Of a stretch of 9,649 nt of DNA, positions 6,196-9,649 are shown one piece after another (the first letter of the stretch is position 1; each line of letters starts with the position of its first letter). Origin of the DNA: Oscillospiraceae bacterium (GTDB lineage: Bacteria; Bacillota; Clostridia; Oscillospirales; Oscillospiraceae); NCBI GenBank assembly GCA_016287555.1, contig JAEFAK010000059.1, forward strand, positions 1-9,649, read 5' to 3'. The notes under the pieces are model-generated. The model did not search any database, had not been told where the DNA came from, and was given only the letters and a program-made list of their open reading frames with translations. The translations under genes and the position numbers were made by a program.

Positions 6196-6842
6196 TCCGC
6201 TTCTGGAACGCCTTTGTCAAAATAACGGGCTGGCCCGTCCAGCTTCTCTGCTTCCGCACGAGGATGTATTATTCCGACCGCGAAAGGCAGGGCCGCAGGA
6301 TAAAGGGCCCGGCTATACTGATATCCAACCATACGTCCGTCTTCGACTACGCGGTCTGGCTCTTCGTCTTCTTCTCGAGGACGCTCCGCTACCAGATGGC
6401 CGAGCTGCTCTTCCGCAAGAAGCCGCTGGGCACGCTGCTGAGGCTGCTCGGCGGGATATACGTCGACCGCGACGCGCGCGACATGGGCTTCATAGCCGAG
6501 TCCGAGCGCATCCTCGAAAAGGGCGGCGTCGTCGGCATATTTCCGGAGAGCAGGCTTCCCCGCAAGGGCGAGGAGCGGCCGCTCCCCTTCGCGCCCAGCG
6601 CGGCCTACCTCGCGCTGACGACGGGCGCGCAGGTCATCCCGGCATATACGGACGGGGCTTACTTCTCCCTTTCCCGCCGCGCGCGCGTCATGATTGGGAC
6701 GCCGTTTTTCGCCGCCGATCTCGCGGGAGAGGGCGGCACGGACAGGGAGCGCATCGCCCGCACGGCCGAGGCCATGCGCGGCATAGTCAAGGAGTTGGGA
6801 AATGAGCTCGAAAGGCAAAAAAGCTCCGCTGTTCGCGGGTAG
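6192..6842 (+). CDS. PlsC-family lysophospholipid acyltransferase, first copy
   Basis: Predicted membrane-associated acyltransferase moving an acyl chain from acyl-ACP or acyl-CoA to a lysophosphatidic-acid-like acceptor. In 216 residues are visible the catalytic NHTSVFD (46-52, H47 and D52), GGIYVDRD (87-94, acceptor region) and IFPESRLPRKGE (116-127), where FPES replaces the usual FPEG. The length fits the short PlsC type (about 200-250). The N-terminus is hydrophobic-aromatic without a clear signal peptide. It starts inside the previous stop (ATGA), with AAAGG at 6180-6184 seven bases upstream, and its end overlaps the next gene by 41 bases. It aligns over most of its length with the next gene, so the two look like a diverged tandem duplication. 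The immediate upstream ligase-carrier fusion is the obvious acyl donor (inference). The acceptor is unknown; a lysophospholipid, glycerol-3-phosphate or another alcohol are all possible. Confidence 0.9.
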   Translation: MIRFWNAFVKITGWPVQLLCFRTRMYYSDRERQGRRIKGPAILISNHTSVFDYAVWLFVFFSRTLRYQMAELLFRKKPLGTLLRLLGGIYVDRDARDMGFIAESERILEKGGVVGIFPESRLPRKGEERPLPFAPSAAYLALTTGAQVIPAYTDGAYFSLSRRARVMIGTPFFAADLAGEGGTDRERIARTAEAMRGIVKELGNELERQKSSAVRG

Positions 6843-7452
6843 ATACTTTTTCTACGATTTCACGAAGCTGACGGCCGCCCTGCCCGGCCTCGTCTTTTTC
6901 CGCCCGAAGGTGCTATACGCCTCGGAGGCGGCGAAAAAGAAGATAAAGGGCGGCGCGCTGCTCATAGCCAACCATACGGCGGTCTACGACCCGATATATC
7001 TGCAGATCGCCGTCTGGTACAGGCGGCACCACTTCGTCTGCCTCAAGGAGTTCTTCGAGGGAAAAGGCGGCTGGTTTTTCAAGTCGTTCCTCTGCATCCC
7101 GATAGACAGGGAAAATTTCAATATCTCGTCCTTCCGCGAGATAACGGAGCACCTGAAGAGCGGCGAGCTCGTCAGCATGTTCCCGGAGGGGCGCATCAAC
7201 GACGAGACGGAGGGCGTGGCCGCCTTCAAATCGGGCATGGTGCTCATGGCGATGCGCAGCGGCGTGCCGATAGTCCCCGTCTACGTCCGGCGCTGGGAGG
7301 GCTTCCCGCGCAGGCTGACCATGGCCGTCGGCGAGGCGATGGACGTCGCCGCGCTCTGCGGAGGGCGGCCCGCGATGTCCCGCATAGACGAGATATCCGC
7401 CCTGCTGCACGAAAAGGAGAACGAGCTCCGCGAGCTCGCCGAGAAGAGATAA
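6802..7452 (+). CDS. PlsC-family lysophospholipid acyltransferase, second copy
   Basis: A second PlsC-type acyltransferase of 216 residues. It has the catalytic NHTAVYD (57-63, H58 and D63), CIPIDRE (98-104), canonical FPEGR (127-131) and GVPIVPVYV (154-162), the usual order of family blocks. It parallels the preceding protein block by block (FFRPKVLY / CFRTRMYY, then IKGGALLIANHT / IKGPAILISNHT), which shows common origin. It differs by keeping FPEG and by a Lys-rich start. The start at 6802 is set by AAGGAG at 6789-6794, 7 bases upstream, and lies inside the previous gene in another frame. The 41-base overlap is long but the ribosome site is good. Two different PlsC copies in one operon suggest two acylation positions or two acceptors, or a heteromeric pair. 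Both ideas are inference. Confidence 0.9.
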   Translation: MSSKGKKAPLFAGRYFFYDFTKLTAALPGLVFFRPKVLYASEAAKKKIKGGALLIANHTAVYDPIYLQIAVWYRRHHFVCLKEFFEGKGGWFFKSFLCIPIDRENFNISSFREITEHLKSGELVSMFPEGRINDETEGVAAFKSGMVLMAMRSGVPIVPVYVRRWEGFPRRLTMAVGEAMDVAALCGGRPAMSRIDEISALLHEKENELRELAEKR

Positions 7453-7486
7453 CACCTCAAATCACATACATCCGGAGGGAAAAACG

Positions 7487-8989
7487 ATGATCACTCAGTC
7501 TGCCGAAGTATTCGCCAAATACACGACGCCCGAGACCTTCGCGCGCATAAAGGAATATGATTCCGTCGCCGCGATGTGGGCAAGCTGCGTCAGAGAGTAT
7601 CCCGGCGACGTCGCCATAGTCGACGAGGGGAAGGAATACACCTTCGCCGACCTCGACCGCGACGCCGCGCTCCTTCGCACGGCGATAGCCGCGGCCTCCG
7701 ACGCGCCCCGCGTCGCGCTGCTGGCCGCCAACTCCTATGACTTCGTCAAGGCCTTCCTCGCGATAACGACGCTCGGCCGGTGCGCGGTCATACTGCCGCC
7801 GCAGCTCGACGCGCCGACGGTCTTCGGCTGCTGCATGAAATACGGCGCGGGCCTGCTGGTATACCAGTCGGCTCTTTCCGAGCGCACGGCCGTCGCGGAG
7901 GGCAAGGTCGCCCTGCTGCCCGCGGACGCCGCGGGAGAAGCTCCGACGCCCGCCGCCGAGGTCGGCGCGCAGGCCGCCTGCTGCATCATGTTCACCGGCG
8001 GCACGACCGGCCGAAGCAAGGGCGCTCTCCTCTCCAACGGGGCCGTCATGCAGGGCGTCGTCAACGGCTGCTACGGCTATAAGGACGTCTTCTCCCAGCG
8101 CTACATGCTCGTCCTGCCGCTGACCCACGTCTTCGGCCTCATACGCAATCTGCTGACCTCGCTTTATACGGGCAGCGCCCTCTTCATCTGCCGCAATACA
8201 AAGGACATGTTCCGCGATATCGCCGCCTTCAGGCCGACGATATTCGTCCTCGTCCCGGCGCTGGCCGAGATGGCGCTGACCCTCTCGCGCAAATTCGGGC
8301 GCAACATGCTCGGAGAGGACATGAAGTATATAATCGCGGGCGCGGCTCCCGTCTCGCCCTACCTCGTGGCTGAGTACAAGAAGCTCGGCATCGACCTCTT
8401 CCCCGGCTACGGGCTGACCGAGTCGGCCAACCTCGTCTCCGGCAATCCGGAGAGCGCCGCGAAGCCCGATTCCGTCGGCATCCCCTACCCCAATCAGGAG
8501 TTCAGGATAGAAAACGGCGAGCTCTGGCTCAAGGGAAAGAACATGATGGACGGCTACGTCGGCGAGGACGAGGCCGACGCCTACTGCGACGGCTGGTTCA
8601 AGACGGGCGACCTCGCGCGGCTCGACGACGAGGGCTTCCTCTACATAACCGGCCGCATCAAGGAGATCATCGTCCTCCCGAGCGGCGAGAACATCTCCCC
8701 GGCGGAGGTCGAGGCGAAGTTCAACGAGCTCCCCTTCATTCAGGACTGCCAGGTCTTCGAGGACGTAAACGATCAGGGCGCTCACTTCCTCGCGCTGGAG
8801 GTCGTCCCCCGCGCGACGGAGCTCGCTGGCGTGGACAAGGACAAGGTCGGCGCTTTCCTCACGGCGGAGCTCGAAAAGGTCAATTCCGCTCTCCCGTCCT
8901 TCGAGCGGGTCAACCGGATAGTCATCCGCGACTCCGACTTCGAGAGGACGCCGAGCATGAAGATAGTCAGGTATAAAAAATGCAACTGA
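7487..8989 (+). CDS. AMP-forming acyl-CoA/acyl-ACP ligase, stand-alone
   Basis: A second ANL-superfamily adenylate-forming ligase of 500 residues without a carrier domain. Motifs in order are FTGGTTGRSKG (169-179, ATP phosphate loop), PLTHVFG (211-217), PGYGLTES (306-313), TGDLA (373-377), GRIKEIIVLPSGENISP (389-405) and the catalytic Lys K492 in TPSMKIVR. All key positions look intact, so it should be active. It makes an acyl-AMP and passes the acyl group to a thiol. The free carrier protein encoded immediately downstream, overlapping by 10 bases, is the likely acceptor, though CoA cannot be excluded. GGAGGG at 7474-7479, 7 bases before ATG, is the strongest ribosome site in the operon and follows its only intergenic gap (34 bases), which suggests independent, high translation. 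The substrate is unknown; fatty acid is favoured by the neighbours. Confidence 0.92.
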   Translation: MITQSAEVFAKYTTPETFARIKEYDSVAAMWASCVREYPGDVAIVDEGKEYTFADLDRDAALLRTAIAAASDAPRVALLAANSYDFVKAFLAITTLGRCAVILPPQLDAPTVFGCCMKYGAGLLVYQSALSERTAVAEGKVALLPADAAGEAPTPAAEVGAQAACCIMFTGGTTGRSKGALLSNGAVMQGVVNGCYGYKDVFSQRYMLVLPLTHVFGLIRNLLTSLYTGSALFICRNTKDMFRDIAAFRPTIFVLVPALAEMALTLSRKFGRNMLGEDMKYIIAGAAPVSPYLVAEYKKLGIDLFPGYGLTESANLVSGNPESAAKPDSVGIPYPNQEFRIENGELWLKGKNMMDGYVGEDEADAYCDGWFKTGDLARLDDEGFLYITGRIKEIIVLPSGENISPAEVEAKFNELPFIQDCQVFEDVNDQGAHFLALEVVPRATELAGVDKDKVGAFLTAELEKVNSALPSFERVNRIVIRDSDFERTPSMKIVRYKKCN

Positions 8990-9237
8990 CAAGAGAAGAA
9001 ATAGTCGAGGAGCTCAGGAGCATACTCCTCTCCGCCGACGACAAAAACGCGGATCTCGTCGAGACCTGCAGCGAGGATTCCGTCCTCTCGACGGACCTGG
9101 GGCTCTCCTCCGTTGCGATGCTCTATATGGTCATCGCCATCGAGGAGACGTTCGACGTGCGCTTCGACGACGTCGGAATGGACGATTTCAAGACTCTCGG
9201 CGATGTCGTGACCTTCATAGAGGACCACGTCCGATGA
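8980..9237 (+). CDS. Acyl carrier protein
   Basis: An 85-residue acidic, helical carrier protein of normal ACP length. The attachment motif is DLGLSSVAMLYMVIAIEE (39-56), with S44 the expected phosphopantetheine site; a Ser replaces the Asp of the usual DSL. The later FKTLGDVVTFIED (70-82) is the typical helix IV region. It overlaps the preceding ligase gene by 10 bases and the following gene by 4, so the trio is translationally linked. Its ribosome site is weak (CAGG, 8968-8971), consistent with coupling. The position suggests a dedicated carrier for the adjacent ligase rather than the housekeeping AcpP of fatty acid synthesis, which usually sits with fab genes. It needs a phosphopantetheinyl transferase, and none is in the window. 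Confidence 0.92.
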   Translation: MQLTREEIVEELRSILLSADDKNADLVETCSEDSVLSTDLGLSSVAMLYMVIAIEETFDVRFDDVGMDDFKTLGDVVTFIEDHVR

Positions 9238-9649
9238 AATGGCTGCCCGGCGAGTGCCGCCCGGGCGACATGATCCGCGTCCGGCTCGGCTCTATTTACC
9301 ACTACGGCATATTCGTCAGCGAGGACGAGGTCGTCCAGTTCGGCCCGCCGCCCGTCGGAGAGCGCGCGCCCGACGACAGGATAACCGTCTGCGCGACGGA
9401 TATCGACGGCTTCTGCCTCGGCAATATAGTCGAGGTCGCCGTATTCGAGCGCAGGGAGCGCCGCTTTTCCCCGGAGGAGACCGTCGCGCGGGCCCGCGCG
9501 AGGCTCGGCGAGGGCGGCTACAACCTCATCCACAACAACTGCGAGCACTTCGCCTACGAATGCGCGCTCGGGGTCTCCCGCAGCACGCAGGAGGAGGAAG
9601 CGCGAAAGCGCTGGAATTCCCGCCCGATACTCGATATATATCTCGCCGC
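9234..9649 (+). CDS. LRAT/NlpC-P60-like acyltransferase or hydrolase, cut by window end
   Basis: An open frame from ATG 9234 (ATGA overlap with the carrier gene; AGAGGA at 9219-9224, 9 bases upstream) runs 138 codons to the window end without a stop. It matches the lecithin:retinol acyltransferase-like branch of the permuted NlpC/P60 superfamily: PGDMIRVRLG (10-19), YHYGIFVSEDEVVQFG (22-37) with H23, and NLIHNNCEHFAYECALG (97-113) with the NCEHF signature and nucleophile C103. The third polar residue is Q35 where animal PLAAT enzymes have His. Family enzymes form an acyl-thioester on this Cys and act as phospholipase A1/A2, O- or N-acyltransferases; bacterial members are poorly characterised. 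There is no signal peptide, so it is probably cytoplasmic or at the inner membrane face. Beside acyl ligases, a carrier protein and PlsC enzymes, a lipid acyl substrate is likely (inference). The C-terminus is not seen, so further domains or a membrane anchor may follow. Confidence 0.85.
   Translation, partial: MKWLPGECRPGDMIRVRLGSIYHYGIFVSEDEVVQFGPPPVGERAPDDRITVCATDIDGFCLGNIVEVAVFERRERRFSPEETVARARARLGEGGYNLIHNNCEHFAYECALGVSRSTQEEEARKRWNSRPILDIYLA

Noticed and set aside
7457..8992. Long minus-strand open frame (511 codons) opposite the second ligase gene
   Set aside because: It is a shadow of a high-GC coding strand: the plus strand has a full set of ANL motifs in order and a strong ribosome site, while the minus translation is low-complexity Asp/Glu/Arg-rich with no recognisable motif.
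4282..9649. Aryl-polyene or dialkylresorcinol cluster
   Set aside because: Those clusters share ligase, carrier and acyltransferase genes but also carry ketosynthases, dehydratases and ketoreductases, none of which is present here. It cannot be excluded beyond the window end.

Overview
The window comes from a GC-rich bacterium. The likeliest source is a gut-type Bacillota (Clostridia-like) lineage. This is an inference from the RlmD-type methyltransferase with its extra C-terminal domain, the zinc-ribbon/multi-helix membrane protein, the GCCYG-type Lgt homologue and the purine-rich Shine-Dalgarno sites. No rRNA, tRNA, CRISPR array, transposase or integrase is visible.

Left part (1-1944): a minus-strand rlmD gene (68-1711) for a 23S rRNA uracil-C5 methyltransferase, read from a good promoter at 1751-1779. 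Its last ~140 codons are about 50% GC by hand count, whereas the rest of the gene is over 70%, so the gene looks mosaic. Bases 1-67 hold no gene or terminator that I can support. The divergent spacer 1712-1944 (233 bases) holds the rlmD promoter, an alternating purine-pyrimidine tract with a hairpin and T-run, a 12-bp palindrome inside a candidate rightward promoter, and a leader hairpin.

Middle part (1945-4281): a small zinc-ribbon membrane protein of unknown function with its own terminator, then a translationally coupled pair: an Lgt-family membrane protein and glucose-1-phosphate thymidylyltransferase (rfbA). A strong terminator follows at 4128-4165. The spacer up to 4281 holds a clear extended -10 promoter (4211-4239).

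Right part (4282 to the window end): one tightly packed operon whose six genes all point to acyl-chain activation and transfer. They are an AMP-forming acyl ligase fused to a carrier domain, two tandem PlsC-type acyltransferases, a second AMP-forming ligase, a free acyl carrier protein, and an LRAT/NlpC-P60-like protein that is cut by the window end. Four of the five junctions overlap (4, 41, 10 and 4 bases); the fifth is a 34-base gap with a strong ribosome binding site. Together they look like a self-contained system that adenylates acyl acids, loads them on dedicated carriers and transfers them to glycerol-phosphate-type or lysolipid acceptors. The LRAT-like enzyme could supply the deacylation or a further acyl transfer. 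The layout resembles the E. coli Aas activity split into parts and duplicated, with its own carriers. The substrate and product cannot be read from the sequence.
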